DNA of 64,000 nt from Buddleja alternifolia (taxonomy: Eukaryota > Streptophyta > Magnoliopsida > Lamiales > Scrophulariaceae): NCBI GenBank assembly GCA_019426215.1, contig CM033402.1, forward strand, positions 7,441,246 through 7,505,245, read 5' to 3'. The notes below the pieces were generated by a model, which saw only the letters and a program-made list of their open reading frames with translations, was not told where the DNA came from and searched no databases. Within the stretch, counting starts at the first letter, position 1; every line of letters starts with the position of its first letter. The translations under genes and the position numbers were made by a program. Below are positions 1 to 11,263 of the stretch, piece by piece.

Positions 1-343
1 GTAAATAGAATAGGAGTCGAAACATTATTTGGAATAGAGAGTTTGAAATGCCATTACTGATCATGCACACAAAATATTTTATTTGATTTTTTTATTTTGT
101 GTTTCATGTTATATTGTGTTAAAAAATTTGTATATAAAGAGATGTTATGTACACTTGGCTTCGTATTTTTATAATACCGAATGATATGTGTGTGTATATA
201 TATATATATATTATACTATAATTAGAACAAAAGACACTAACAATACCTTAGGAATGACAGAAAATAACCCCCAAGAACATATCAGCTGGTTCGTCAAATA
301 TGTCTAGTCACATTATTTTACATTTAGATTATATAAAACTAAT
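1..343. other. AT-rich intergenic DNA, no gene seen
   Basis: No coding region or RNA gene is visible. A short (TA)n microsatellite lies at about 195-212. The next base pairs start a terminal inverted repeat element. Confidence 0.6.
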
Positions 344-1446
344 GGTTAAAATCATTTTGCCCCCTTGTACTTTGGGGTATGCATCAATTACCCTTTTACT
401 AATAAAAACTTTAAATATCCACCCCCCTCCCCAAAGCAATTAATATCTATGGACCGAAATACCCTTAAGTTGTATAAAATAAAAACCTAATCTTGCATCT
501 CATTTGACAATTTGCATAGTACTTTGCTCCATCTACAATAAAACTTTTAATTGTTTCGACCGCATTTTTATTAAATAAGTCGATCTTCAACTAACTCAAA
601 ATTAACTAAAATTAGAAGTATGATTGTAATAGTATAGAGCGAAGACATAATAAACTTTCAATTATCTTATATAACTTTATATGTTATCATCTAATTATTT
701 TTTCGTTTAGAAAGAATATTTTAGATTGTTTTTTTTTTGAAACTTGAAAAACTTAATTGCAATAATAGACATTAAAAGAAATTTCTTATGAGCTTGTGCT
801 TTCTAATTTAGGTAGCATTTTTACAAAAAAATGAAATTATTTCTTAATATGTTTTGAAATATAATATAATAGCATTAACTATACGATTAAAATAAATAAA
901 AACATAAGTCACTGGTCACTAATTAACATAAATAATACTTCACATATAAAGCGGCATGTATTGTTATACTTATTATAAAAAAAATCATATAAGCAACTTC
1001 ATTCTTTTTCTTAATTATACAATACTTGAAAAATAAACAGCTAGTTTTATTGGAAAAATATTAGTCTAATAGAAAATAATGTGAATTAATAGTTATTCTT
1101 TAAAATGAAATTATTTGATTAGTAAAAATCAAATATGTAACAAAACTTTATAGTAATGGTGGCATGAACAATTGTGCGAGATAATTTGAGTTTAATCTGA
1201 CTTATTTACTATTATAATAATATTTTGCAATTTATGCAATTAAAAGTTCATTTATTTAGTGTTGAAAAATATTAGAGACTGTAATTAGAGTATGCAAAGT
1301 AAATTTATATTTATATAACTTAAGTATATTTGGAAAAACCTATGCTAGTCTATTAGTAATGTTAAGGGAGTATTTGAAATTTTTATTAGTAAAAGGTGGT
1401 AATTGATACATATCCCATGGTACAAGGGGCAAAATGAATTTAACCC
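344..1446. mobile_element. Non-autonomous DNA transposon with ~75-bp TIRs
   Basis: The left end (344-420) and the right end (about 1372-1446) are imperfect inverted copies of each other over about 75 bp. Both carry GGTTAAAATCATTTTGCC-type termini followed by inverted matches to TTGTAC, CAATTACC and TTTTACTAATAAAAA. The interior is AT-rich and non-coding, so the element cannot encode its own transposase. No clean target-site duplication was found and the superfamily is not assigned. The right end was later copied in tandem (see 1178-1846). Confidence 0.6.
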
Positions 1447-1844
1447 TAAACAAACATGTCATGCTCTAAATCGTTAGTTCTTTAGATTATTTGAGTTATA
1501 AAATATATACATATATAGATAATTTGAGTTTAATCTGACTTATTTAATACTATAATAATATTTTGCAATTTATGCAATTAAAAGTTAATTTATTTAGTGT
1601 TGAAAAATATTAGAGACTATAATTAGAGTACGCAAAGTAAATTTATATTTATATAACTTAAGTATATTTGGAAAAACCTATGCTAGTCTATTAGTAACGT
1701 TAAGGGAGTATTTGAAATTTTTATTAGTAAAGGGTGGCAATTGATACATATCCCATGGTACAAGGAGCAAAGTGAATTTAACCCTAAACAAACATGTCAT
1801 GCTCTAAATCGTTAGTTCTTTAGATTATTTGAGTTATAATATAT

Positions 1845-1846
<2 letters not shown>
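1178..1846. repeat. Tandem duplication (~330 bp, two copies)
   Basis: Copy 1 (about 1178-1507) and copy 2 (about 1519-1846) are nearly identical and both start with the block GATAATTTGAGTTTAATCTG. Each copy includes the right TIR of the 344-1446 element plus about 60 bp of flank, so the duplication happened after that element inserted. A (TA)n run follows at about 1855-1876. Confidence 0.85.
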
Positions 1847-1876
<30 letters not shown>

Positions 1877-1903
1877 TCCCCTAAATTAGTATTCGTTTGT
1901 GTA

Positions 1904-3250
1904 GGTGAAAGAATTAATTAATTTTGAAAATGGTGCAAAGGTCCTAGTCTTTTCTCCATATGTATCAACTTACTTACTCACTACTCAAGTCCTAGTCGTT
2001 CCAATACGTGCCCATTTTCATTGACAGATACATAGGTCTACTAAACTTTGAAAATGGTTCAGAGATTTCAAATCTTTTCTCCATTTCTTTTACTTATCTA
2101 TACATAGTAATTCCAAAATATGCCCATTTTTTAGGTACCTCAATCAAAAGCCAATAATATGTCACAAAGTATAGGAGTATAGGCCCATAACTCATGCTAA
2201 TCGGATCATATTTTTGATTTTGTACGATTTGTATTTCATTTTATATTCTATTTCATAAATAAATACCTATTTAAGGATACACAGATATTATATACACTTG
2301 GCTTTGTGTTTCTTTATAATACAAGACAAAACATAACAACTACTTCTCAAATATGTATAGTCACAAATTTTACATTTAAATTATATGAATTTAAAAAAAT
2401 TGTCATTCTCCAAATTAATAAAGCATTATATTATTGGAGTTAATATATACACTACATTACATAATATATATATATATATATATATATAATATCCGTCCAA
2501 ATTAATAATCCTTGATCGAATTGGTCTCCAACCATTGCGTCGGGTGAAAGAATTAATTTGTTTTGAAAATGGTGCAAAGATTCCAACTCTTTTTTCCATT
2601 TGTTTCTACTTACCAACTCACTACTCAAGTCCTAGTCATTCTAATATTTTCCTATTTTCGTACACCTCAATCATAAACAATTAATTTGCACGCAATCTTA
2701 GCCAAATTAAGTAGGAGTCCTAAATTATTGAACCATTGAATATGCGAGTAAAACAAGTGGGACGGTTCATTCAAAATTGCAACATATAGGCCCATACCTT
2801 AGCTAGCACATATCACCCATTCCCTAATATATTATTTAATAATGTTGGTGTTTTATTTTGATCAAAACTCTTTACATGGTTCCTGGAGGTGACACGTTTC
2901 AATTTAATTGTAATTGTGTTATATAGTTCGAATCTTCTATTACATGATCATACAATACTTTCATTTTGAATATTTAAAATTACAAGCTCTAATTATGATC
3001 ACGGTCTTCATGTATACCAGTTTAAATCCTCTGTTACGTGACCAAGAATTAACCATGTGCAATGATTTGAAATGCATGTCAAAACTCGATAACCACATCA
3101 TTCATTATTGCAACACATAGGCCCATTATAGCTAGCATATTATTCCTGGTAAAATGATTAATAACGTTGGTGTTTTATTTTGATCAAACTCTTTACATAG
3201 TTTTTGGTGGAGACACGTCTCGATATAATTAATTGCAATGTTTATATACA
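1904..3250. repeat. Diverged local duplications
   Basis: A block starting GGTGAAAGAATTAATT occurs at 1904-2010 and again at 2543-2650, with a weaker third copy near 2038-2130. A second block, built around GTTGGTGTTTTATTTTGATC, occurs at about 2841-2935 and 3150-3245. No coding potential was recognised. The stretch also holds a (TA)n microsatellite at about 2466-2488. Confidence 0.6.
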
Positions 3251-3275
3251 ACAGTTCAAATTCCCTTTTACGCAA

Positions 3276-3866
3276 TGTCACGCCTCGGACTCACGAGCGC
3301 GTTGGACATGAGAAATCACATCGAACTCACTGAGCGTAATCTTGAATTGGACATTTAAACCTCGGCCCAAAATGAATATTTATTGTTACATTTGAATTTT
3401 AGGGTTCTTTTTGTAAACTATTTCAATTTCTGATGTTTCCTTGATGTGGGACATTACAATCACCCTTCCTTCGAGGAGCGACGTCCTTGTCGCAGCGTAA
3501 CTCAATCCAGGATCGGTCACCAGGCGTTGGGACTCTAGCGGTGGCTCCCACGGCTCAAGAGGTGGCTCCCACGCCCATAACACTTTTCTCTGTAGCCACA
3601 AGAGGTGGCTCTTGCAACGTGTAATAATTTGCCCCATATAGCAATTAGCTCCCGATATTCCGGCTGGTGAGCTGCTGTCGATACCATTTGTCATGCCCCG
3701 GACCCACCAGCCAGTTGGACCTGAGAAATCGAACTCACTGAGTGAAACCTTGAGTTGGACACTTAAATCACGACCCAAAATGGATATCCATTGTTACACT
3801 TGAATCCTAGGGTTCTCTTTGCAAACTATTTCAATTTCTGATATTTCCCCGATGTAGGACATTACA
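3276..3866 (+). mobile_element. TRIM-like miniature LTR retrotransposon
   Basis: Two direct terminal repeats, 3276-3458 (183 bp) and 3689-3866 (178 bp), both begin TGTCA(C/T)GCC and both end GACATTACA, the TG...CA signature of LTRs. They flank about 230 bp of non-coding DNA. The flanking pentamers CGCAA (3271-3275) and CACAA (3867-3871) are a plausible 5-bp target-site duplication with one change. The size and lack of coding fit a terminal-repeat retrotransposon in miniature. A conventional primer-binding site was not obvious, so orientation is tentative. Confidence 0.7.
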
Positions 3867-4723
3867 CACAACTGTATAATATTTTTGTTCTGAAAATTTG
3901 AATTGTATGCTCTCGATATGATCAAATCCTTTGTTACACAAACGTAAAATATTTTTCGTGGAAAATTGAATTGTATTAGAACAAACACGATAATTAAAGC
4001 ATAAAGATTAAATGTCATAAGAATTTACGTGGTTTGATAATTGTCTACATACATAGTAGAGGAGAGAGAACTTCACTATTAACGAAAGAGATACATAATA
4101 TAACGAATGTCAAAAGTATAAACTGAAACCTAATCCTGAATTTTTTGCCCTCTGCAGAACAAGCCTTTTCTGCTAAAATTGTGCATAAGACTTTAATACA
4201 TATCATAACAAATTGCATGCATGTAAGCTAAACTAAATAATCAGATGATCGTAATTGTCTTGAGCCCCCAAAAGGACCAAAACTCACCTTCTCATTTATG
4301 TACAGCAGTCCAAATTCTCTAATATTCCCGTAAACCGTTTGCGTTAGAAGATTCGAATTGCATGTACAATGAAATTTAATGATCACAACAATTGGAAATT
4401 CGAATTGCATGTACAACGTGTAATGATCACAATGGTACTACAACTTAATAACCCCCTGCAAATTGCCATAAAAGCCAAGTCATGGAAATTAAGGCTACTT
4501 GTCCTTCGCTTCTTGGTCTACCCAAAAATTGGTTTGGGTCAAGATTTAGGTACCATCTCTACTAGGGGCGGTTCCAAAAAAAAATGCCACCGATTTGAAG
4601 AACCGTGTAGACAACTAATTTATAGATGAACACAGACAGAGGACAACACTCACCTAACCTGACACACACTCACACACACTGCTGTGTGTGAAGCTTCCTT
4701 GTACCATCATCATTCATGCCCCA
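3867..4723. other. Intergenic DNA upstream of ALMT
   Basis: No gene is seen. A short tandem duplication around GAATTGCATGTACAA sits at about 4351-4412. The block at about 4018-4090, with TTTACGTGGTTTG, resembles the edge of a degraded LTR similar to the one near 53190. Confidence 0.45.
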
Positions 4724-4732
4724 AAATAATTA

Positions 4733-4958
4733 AGAAAAATTACACACAGATCCCCTCACTTATTGTGTAATTATCGACACACTCCCTTATGTTACGACTT
4801 TTTTACAATTACACCCATGTATATTTAATAATTCTCACAATTTTACCGCTATAAACTTTACAATAGACCCTTTGGAGGGGCGTGTTGGTAATTTTCAATA
4901 AGTGAAGGGGAGTTTTGGTAATTACACAATGAATGAGGGGTTTGAGTGTAATTTTTCC
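4733..4958. mobile_element. MITE with 9-bp TSD in the ALMT promoter
   Basis: A 226-bp element with inverted ends of about 60 bp: the left end reads AAAAATTACACACAGATCCC and the right end is its near complement. It is flanked by perfect 9-bp direct repeats AAATAATTA at 4724-4732 and 4959-4967. A 9-bp TSD with long AT-rich TIRs fits a Mutator-like (MULE) MITE. It lies about 56 bp upstream of the putative ALMT TATA box. Confidence 0.8.
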
Positions 4959-5014
4959 AAATAATTATACAAAACTATTTTGGTTTCACACTTCTTACCT
5001 TACTGAACCCACTT

Positions 5015-5022
5015 TATAAATA
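5015..5022 (+). promoter_or_regulatory. Putative TATA box of the ALMT gene
   Basis: TATAAATA lies 112 bp upstream of the ALMT start codon, a normal plant spacing if transcription starts near 5045-5055. It sits between the MITE at 4733-4958 and the coding region. No competing TATA motif was noticed nearer the ATG. Confidence 0.55.
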
Positions 5023-5133
5023 CTCACAATAATCCCTCAAAAAATTAAAACATTACAATCCCTTTAAGCTCAAAGAGAAAGTGAGAAGAAAAAAGGGATT
5101 TGTACATTGTAATAAATCAACTTTGTATGAAAA

Positions 5134-7675
5134 ATGGCTTCTCAAAATCAAGAAAATGTAGGTTGGTTTAAGGGCTTCATTCAAAAAATTATGAATGTGG
5201 TTATTAGTGCTGCAAAGGATACAAAGAAACTTGGAAAGGAAGATCCAAGAAGAATTATTCACTCATTTAAAGTGGGATTAGCTATCACATTAGTGTCTTT
5301 ATTTTACTATTTTGATTTCTTGTATGAGGGTTTTGGTGTCTCTGCTATGTGGGCTGTCATGACTGTCGTCGTTGTTTTCGAATTTTCTGTGGGTAAGTCT
5401 TTTTATTACTGTAATGATATGTTTGAATATATATGTATATATATATTGAAAATAGTTAATATTGTGTAATTTTCAGGAGCAACGCTTGGAAAAGGGGTAA
5501 ATAGAGCGATTGCAACATTGTTGGGTGGTGCATTAGGGGTTGGAGCTCATCGATTAGCAAGTTTTACAGGGGAAAAAGTGGAATGTATTATGCTCGGGTT
5601 ATCGGTTTTCTTGATAGGTAAATATTCGAGTTCGTTTATGAAACAGCACCCACCGATATTGTTGCCGATACCGCGATTTTAAACAGTGGTCTATATATAT
5701 GATATGATCATGGTTATTGTCTTAGTTTTTGATATAATGACTTTGTCATTGCTGGTTTGCATCGAATTATTTCTTGATATATTGAAATGCAATTAGTTTC
5801 TGGTTGCATCGAATTAGTTCTTGATATTTTGACGTAATTATATGCTTAATTATTCAATCCCTTCATTCAAGAAAGGAGAAAAAAATTATTAAAGCAAATA
5901 TCTAAATCATTTTCGAGTTCATTTATTATTATGAATGTGTGAGAATTTATTTCAATCTATATGTATGAGTGTGATTGTTGTCTTATTTTTTTCGATATAA
6001 TTGATTGTTTGCATTGGATTAGTTCTTGATATCTTGACATAATTGTGCTGCAGCTTCTATGGTGACATTTATTCGATTTTTTCCGAAGCTGAAAGCGAGA
6101 TACGATTATGGACTTCTGATATTTATCCTCACCTTTTGCCTGATTTCTGTATCGGGCGTTCGAGACGATGAGGTGTTAGAAATGGCACATAGGAGATTAT
6201 CCACAATCCTCATTGGTGGATTAGCTACAGTTTTCGTTTCCATCTTCATTTGCCCAATCTGGGCTGGTAAAGATCTTCACAATCTCACTGCTAATAACAT
6301 TGAAAAGCTCGCGATTTTCTTGCAAGGTATGAGAATTTTGCAGCGTATATTAGTGATGTTAATCTTTTGGCAGTATATATGTGATTGAATACTGATCTCT
6401 TTGCCTTTTTTTGATGATTTCTTCAGGTTTTGGACACGAATACTTTGAGACGACAAACGACAAAAACCAAGAGAACAAAGCATCAATGGATGGATATAAA
6501 ACTGTTCTTAATTCTAAGGGCACGGAAGAAGCCTTGGTGAGTTGTATACAAGTTCATGATTTAAGGGTAAAATTACAGAGACACCTCTGCTTGAGATGTA
6601 ATTACGAAAAACACTTGAGAGGCTTGAGATAGTTTGTATTATACAAAACTTCAGGGGGCTTGTGGTAATTACCCAATAAGTGAAAGGTCTACATGTAATT
6701 ATCCCTAAGATTAGAGCTGTTTACCATGAGTTAAACTTGATTGAATTTCTGTCTTTTGTAGGTAAATTTTGCGAAATGGGAGCCTCGGCACAGTAAATTT
6801 AGGTATCGCCATCCTTGGGATCTATACCTAAAGATCGGAGCCCTCACACGAGAATGTGCATACAGAATTGATGCATTGAATGGTTATCTTCACTCAGAAA
6901 TGCAGGTCTATAGATATTAGCCCTGTATGATTTTATCTTAAGAGAAGTTGATGAAGCTCAATATAATGTTTTGGCATTAACGACATATACACCCCTCAAC
7001 TATTGCAAAAATACAAAAAATATCGTAGTATTTACATAGGAGTAAATTACATAGACGCCTTTCCGTGAGACCTTTTTTACAAAAAACACCCCAAACGGTG
7101 AGAAATTATAATTTTGCTCCTGTCAGTGAAAAACAGTTTACAATATCTCCCCCATCAGGATTATACCGTTTACGATTTCGCCCCTATCAGTAAAAAAAAG
7201 TTGTACAATTTTCTTTCCATGTAATGACATTTAACCAAGTCGTTGGTGTTGTCTTTTGCAGACGCCAATGGAAACCCGAGCAAAGATTCAAGAATCATGC
7301 ACAAAGATGAGCTCGGAATGTAGTTACGCTTTGAAAAAATTAGCAAGTGGAATCAACACAATGACTTGTTCATTGCCAGCTGATGCGCACATCTTGAATG
7401 CAAAAGCTGCAGCCAAGAAGCTCAAATCCTCGCTGAAACCTGGGCTATGGCCTGAAACAGATCTTGTTGATATAATCCCCGTTGCAACGGTTGCTTCATT
7501 GCTCATAGAAATAGCCTCATGCACGGTGAAGATAGCGGATTCTGTACACGAACTTGCTTCATTATCGAAATTCAAGAGTCGGGATGAAGCTTCGAAGGAT
7601 AAAAACTCCAAGGAGAAAGTGACAAGAACTCCTAGTATTGAATCCCATAGTTTAAGTATTAATATAGTTGAGTGA
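5134..7675 (+). CDS. ALMT: Aluminium-activated malate transporter (ALMT family), six exons
   Basis: Plant anion channel family that moves malate and other anions across the plasma membrane or tonoplast. Exons inferred from GT-AG boundaries: 5134-5392, 5477-5617, 6054-6326, 6427-6536, 6762-6905 and 7262-7675, totalling 1341 nt and 446 residues. Frame is kept across all joins. Hydrophobic segments lie near residues 44-64, 68-86, 97-113, 121-134, 153-169 and 183-203, the usual six-helix N-terminal half. The family block [20 protein letters not shown] is around residues 70-89. The family WEP signature ([15 protein letters not shown]) begins exon 5, near residue 267. The C-terminal half is hydrophilic and ends in a Ser/Lys-rich tail. 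Length and exon count match the family. Introns 4 and 5 carry MITE remnants. Assignment to a sub-clade, and so to plasma membrane or vacuole, was not attempted. Confidence 0.93.
6564..6706. mobile_element. Small MITE in ALMT intron 4
   Basis: The ends AGGGTAAAATTACA and TGTAATTATCCCT are inverted copies, enclosing about 143 bp with no coding capacity. The whole element lies inside the intron between 6537 and 6761, so it should be removed by splicing. No unambiguous TSD was found. Confidence 0.55.
6979..7195. repeat. MITE-like remnant in ALMT intron 5
   Basis: This part of the intron between 6906 and 7261 carries TAAATTACATAGACGCC and several short CACCCC and GCCCC(T) blocks like those in the MITEs at 4733 and 6564. 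Inverted ends are poorly preserved. It is probably a decayed relative of those elements. Confidence 0.35.
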
Positions 7676-8217
7676 TAAGTGATTAACCATATGAGGAAAT
7701 TATTGGGGTGGAGAGGATGATTAAGGATATATATTACTGCTACAGTTTTCAGCTTTTGGTACAGTAGACACCCCCTTGTTTTGATTGTTTTGTACAACAT
7801 TTTGATGTATAAAACTAGACTTTGATGAGTATTAATACATTTATATATGTACTCAATAGAGTTGAGTCTTTTATCACTTATCAAACAATGTTAGAGATAA
7901 AATATAGGTGGATTTTGTTTTACATTGGATTCTTTCTTAGGTGGGATGTAATTCGTAATTCGTAGCGGCTATTCCAATAAACAAAATCTAATTGTCATGG
8001 AATGTTACTTTTGTAATGCTTATTGGCGCATATAACACAATATAGTCACCATAGTCCTACTAATAATCACACTAGGAAATAAGTCTTAGTTTCACTTAAT
8101 CAAGTACTATAAATCGGTCACCATTGGCCCTTAATACAACTACATAAAGTGGCGAGCTCTACGTTCTCAATAAAATTCGAATATAAGAGAATTTACTAAT
8201 AAAACCACTGTGCTGGT
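7676..8217. other. ALMT 3' flank
   Basis: AT-rich sequence that should contain the ALMT 3' UTR in its first 150-250 bp. No further gene or clear repeat was recognised. Confidence 0.5.
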
Positions 8218-8229
8218 GATGATTGCGCT

Positions 8230-8569
8230 CAGAGACGGAGCTAGGGCGGCTATTAGGGGCACCCTCCCCACTCAACTTTGAGAAAATTATTTTTACCATA
8301 TAAACTTTTGAAATTTAAACCCCCCCCCCCCCCCCTCAAAAAAAATATATCAAGTTTTGACCCTTTTTTTTGTTTTTTGTTTGTTTGGTTTCCCAAGGTA
8401 TTCCCACAGCCGACCGCCATGAGACTAATCTCTCGCCCCACTGTCAGTGCACTAAACGATAGGAGGTTGGCCAAGGAGTTTTTTCCATTCACAAGAGTTG
8501 GGATTCGAACTCCCAACCCCTTTTTTTTTTATATTCGCCCAATCAAACCCCAAATCATTGCTCTACCTC
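8230..8569 (-). mobile_element. tRNA-derived SINE, minus strand, with attached remnant
   Basis: On the minus strand the segment from about 8569 down carries an A-box-like GAGGTAGAGCAATGATT and a B box GAGTTCGAATCCC, then an A-rich tail rich in CAAA near 8350-8385. Direct repeats GATTGCGCT occur at about 8221-8229 and 8571-8579 and may be the target-site duplication. The interval also contains a run of about 17 C near 8319-8335 and an AGAGACGGAGCTAGGG block that is not typical of a SINE body, so two insertions may be merged here. Confidence 0.5.
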
Positions 8570-8579
8570 TGATTGCGCT

Positions 8580-9209
8580 ATTGATAATTTACATTGAAGT
8601 GCAAGTTGATGTAAATGGTTGTTTTTAATATACTGTTGATGAGTTGTATCTCAATATATCCACACGAATGATGACTTAAAAGCATTATAACTAAAGAAGT
8701 TTCTCAATATATTCTCAAGATAACTTAATAGAGCTTTGCCCTCTCAACTTATATTCATTGTAGCATTATGTCCTCTAATAACCAATTAGTAGACCATTTT
8801 TTCACGAAAAACCAAGCAAAAGGCTTCGTAATATTTTTATATTATTGACAATAGTGAAGCTAAGGCAAATGGCAATACTTTTACTACAAATAATGCCGAT
8901 CACAATATAAAGAAAACTGATAAATTTGTCGACAATTACAACAATGAAGAGCTAGATTAATCTATGTTTTTATGTAGCAATTGATATCTACTTCCCAAAT
9001 AACACGGCAATAGGGTCAATAGCTGATGACAAATTATTCAATAAAAATTTGATCTAAAACATCATTGCGATAAATGTAAGTTGATGACAAATTCTTCATT
9101 CCTCTTCCATGCACTTTAATCGAGACTCGGATGGATAGGTTGATAGAAATAGCATAATTTGATAACCTTTAGGAAGAAAGAGACTTAGCAAGATGTGTAA
9201 GCCAATAGC
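8580..9209. other. Intergenic DNA, no gene seen
   Basis: AT-rich sequence with no convincing coding region, tRNA or repeat structure. Confidence 0.45.
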
Positions 9210-9842
9210 CTAAAAATTCAAAGAAAGACTCTGTGAAATAATAAAATTCAAGGCGGAAAATATCAAAACATATAACTCAAAATTTACCAAGACATGTGAG
9301 AATAAAAGAATAGTAGAGTGCATCAAACTTAGAAAGTGTATGTGAATAAAAGAAAAGAAGAGTGCATCGAAGACGAATAACGCACCAGACTGCAGAATGA
9401 GTGCGTCAAAGTGTTGATTTCCACTGCAACTAATCCAAAGATTCGGACTCGGGTAATGTGTCACATGGAGGGTATGTGTGAACCCTTCTTTGGCGAGATT
9501 ATCGACCACTTGATTGGCCTCTCTTAGTACATGTACAATCTTTATGTGCCAATCCAGCTGCAATTGATCAATAAGCTCAATATAAGGATGTGAAGCCACT
9601 TGATTGGCCTCTCTTAGTACATGTACAATCTTTATGTGCCAATCCAGCTGCAATTGATCAATAAGCTCAATATAATGATGTGAAGCGGTGCTCTCGTGAA
9701 CACTTGTAATAGCCTCTCTACTATCTGATTCAAGTATCACACCTTGTAAACAAAGGTCCCGTGCCAATTTGAGGCCTTGTAAGATCGCTGTCAGCTCAGC
9801 TTCAAGGGGCGTAGCAATGCCCATGTAACCGCTAAATCCCCG
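9210..9842 (-). pseudogene. RNase H-like domain fragment of a plant non-LTR retrotransposon
   Basis: The minus-strand frame reads RGFSGY then GIATPLEAELTAILQGL, then ESDSREAI and later VREANQVVDNLAKEG. This is the RVT_3-type RNase H domain found at the C-terminus of plant LINE proteins and in many host fragments. The acidic residues in the AEL and ESDS blocks are visible. A 90-bp segment is exactly repeated head to tail (9506-9595 and 9596-9685), inserting 30 residues in frame (block YIELIDQLQLDWHIKIVHVL twice). No reverse transcriptase was found beside it. The C-terminal 60 residues are hydrophobic and do not look like part of the domain. Most likely a dead fragment. Confidence 0.75.
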
Positions 9843-10448
9843 GATCCCTAAATAGTATAGACAGTAAATGTAAAAAACAATATGTTGTAATTAATTTTCT
9901 TTTATTTAAGTGAACATGAATTATATGACGAACCAACTCATATCGACTAAATTGTGCTCCTAGGTAAACTATTTCCCTTTATAAGTGTCTTATATGCTAA
10001 ACCGAACTCTATCTTGCAACTAATTACCCCCCCAAAAAAAAAAAAAAAACTCTATCCTGCAACAACCTGTAAAAATAAGAAAAATGTTATATACCACTCA
10101 ATTTTGGGTCACCTAATTTTCACTTATATGACTATCATAACCACTTTCCAACTCATCATTCAATTATTCATTTTCTTTTTTTTATCTTTCTATACTTCCA
10201 GATTTTATTCCTAACCAAGGATTAAAATTTCGTTTCGATGATAAGTTTCGAGTTTTTAAATATAAGAAACGTATCGGAAACATTTCGGAAATGTCATGAA
10301 AAATTTGAAAAATGCTAAAAACAAGGTAGAAACCGTGAAAAAAGAAGTAAAGAAGAGTTGCTTCCTCTTTTTACTAGCAAAAAATAATAGTTGTGTAAAA
10401 CGTTTATACATCTACATCAATAATCGATCAAATTACACTAATAAATAA
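9843..10448. other. Intergenic DNA, no gene seen
   Basis: AT-rich. A poly-A run at about 10031-10048 follows a short C run. A small duplicated block (CTCTATC(T/C)TGCAAC) flanks it. Nothing else supported. Confidence 0.4.
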
Positions 10449-10449
10449 A

Positions 10450-10675
10450 GTGGTAACGTTTGATTCAAGTTTAACATTTACACATATAACCGACAATTTT
10501 TTAGTAACTTAAATTGTGAAATAAAAAATTCCAAAAGTGTTGTTGTGAAAAAAATAAAAAGTGGCAATGTTTGATTCAAGTTTAGCATTCATAGAACATA
10601 TAATTGATAAAATTTTAGTAGCTCAAGTTGTGAAATAAAAAATTCTAAAAGTGTTGTCGTGAAAAAAATAAAAAG
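10450..10675. repeat. Two-copy tandem repeat (~112 bp)
   Basis: Copies at about 10450-10560 and 10561-10675 share GTTTGATTCAAGTTTA, ATTTTTTAGTA or ATTTTAGTAG, and GTGAAATAAAAAATTC. Similarity is about 85% by eye. No function is suggested. Confidence 0.7.
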
Positions 10676-11261
10676 TTAATATGAATGATACCAAAGTTTC
10701 AACCTCATCTGCAAATTATATGAAAAAATTACTTCGCATGATAAAAAGTCGCTCTTCGGTGAAATAAATATTTGTTTGATTGTTAGATTTATTACTCTTC
10801 ATTATTTCTTCTTCTTCTTCTTCTATATTTTATTTTTTTACCTTTTTCCCTAACATTGAGAGATTTAAGAGCTTTGTTGTATTTGCGATAGAGCAAATAT
10901 TTTTTAAAAGAACCATGAAAACATTGAAAGTTTCCGTGGAAACATTGGAAACATTCCTAGGAAATAATGTAATTTCGAAACTACATGGTGATTTCTTTTC
11001 CGTAAGTTAAAAAACAGAAACTTTTCGGACGTTTCGGTGGAAAAGAAAAGACACTTTGAACCATGTTCCTGACAATTCTCCTATTTACTAATACTACCCA
11101 TTAAATTCAATTTCTTCCTAAAGTAAAACTCTTCCTCTTCTCTTGTTGTTGAAGATCAACGTTTCTTTTTTGTCTTCTTAACTTTCTTAGCCCGTTGCAA
11201 CATCTCTAAAACTATAATTCTTCACCTGCTTCAATATCATTATTTTGCAATCCCAATGCAG
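10676..11261. other. Intergenic DNA, no gene seen
   Basis: AT-rich with a TTC-rich run near 10803-10822 and clustered GAAACATT/GGAAAC words near 10915-10965. No gene recognised. Confidence 0.4.
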
Positions 11262-11263
11262 TA

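Noticed and set aside
3386..3778. 130-codon minus-strand frame
   Set aside because: Spans the TRIM element's two LTRs and internal region; it is an artefact of the repeat.
5053..5262. Minus-strand open frame over ALMT exon 1
   Set aside because: It is the complement of a strong coding exon, with no family resemblance and no splice support.
7324..7884. 186-codon minus-strand frame over ALMT exon 6
   Set aside because: A shadow of the conserved ALMT C-terminal exon; composition follows the opposite strand.
8278..8628. Plus-strand frame with Pro and Lys runs
   Set aside because: Created by a poly-C run and poly-T inside a SINE-containing repeat; not a gene.
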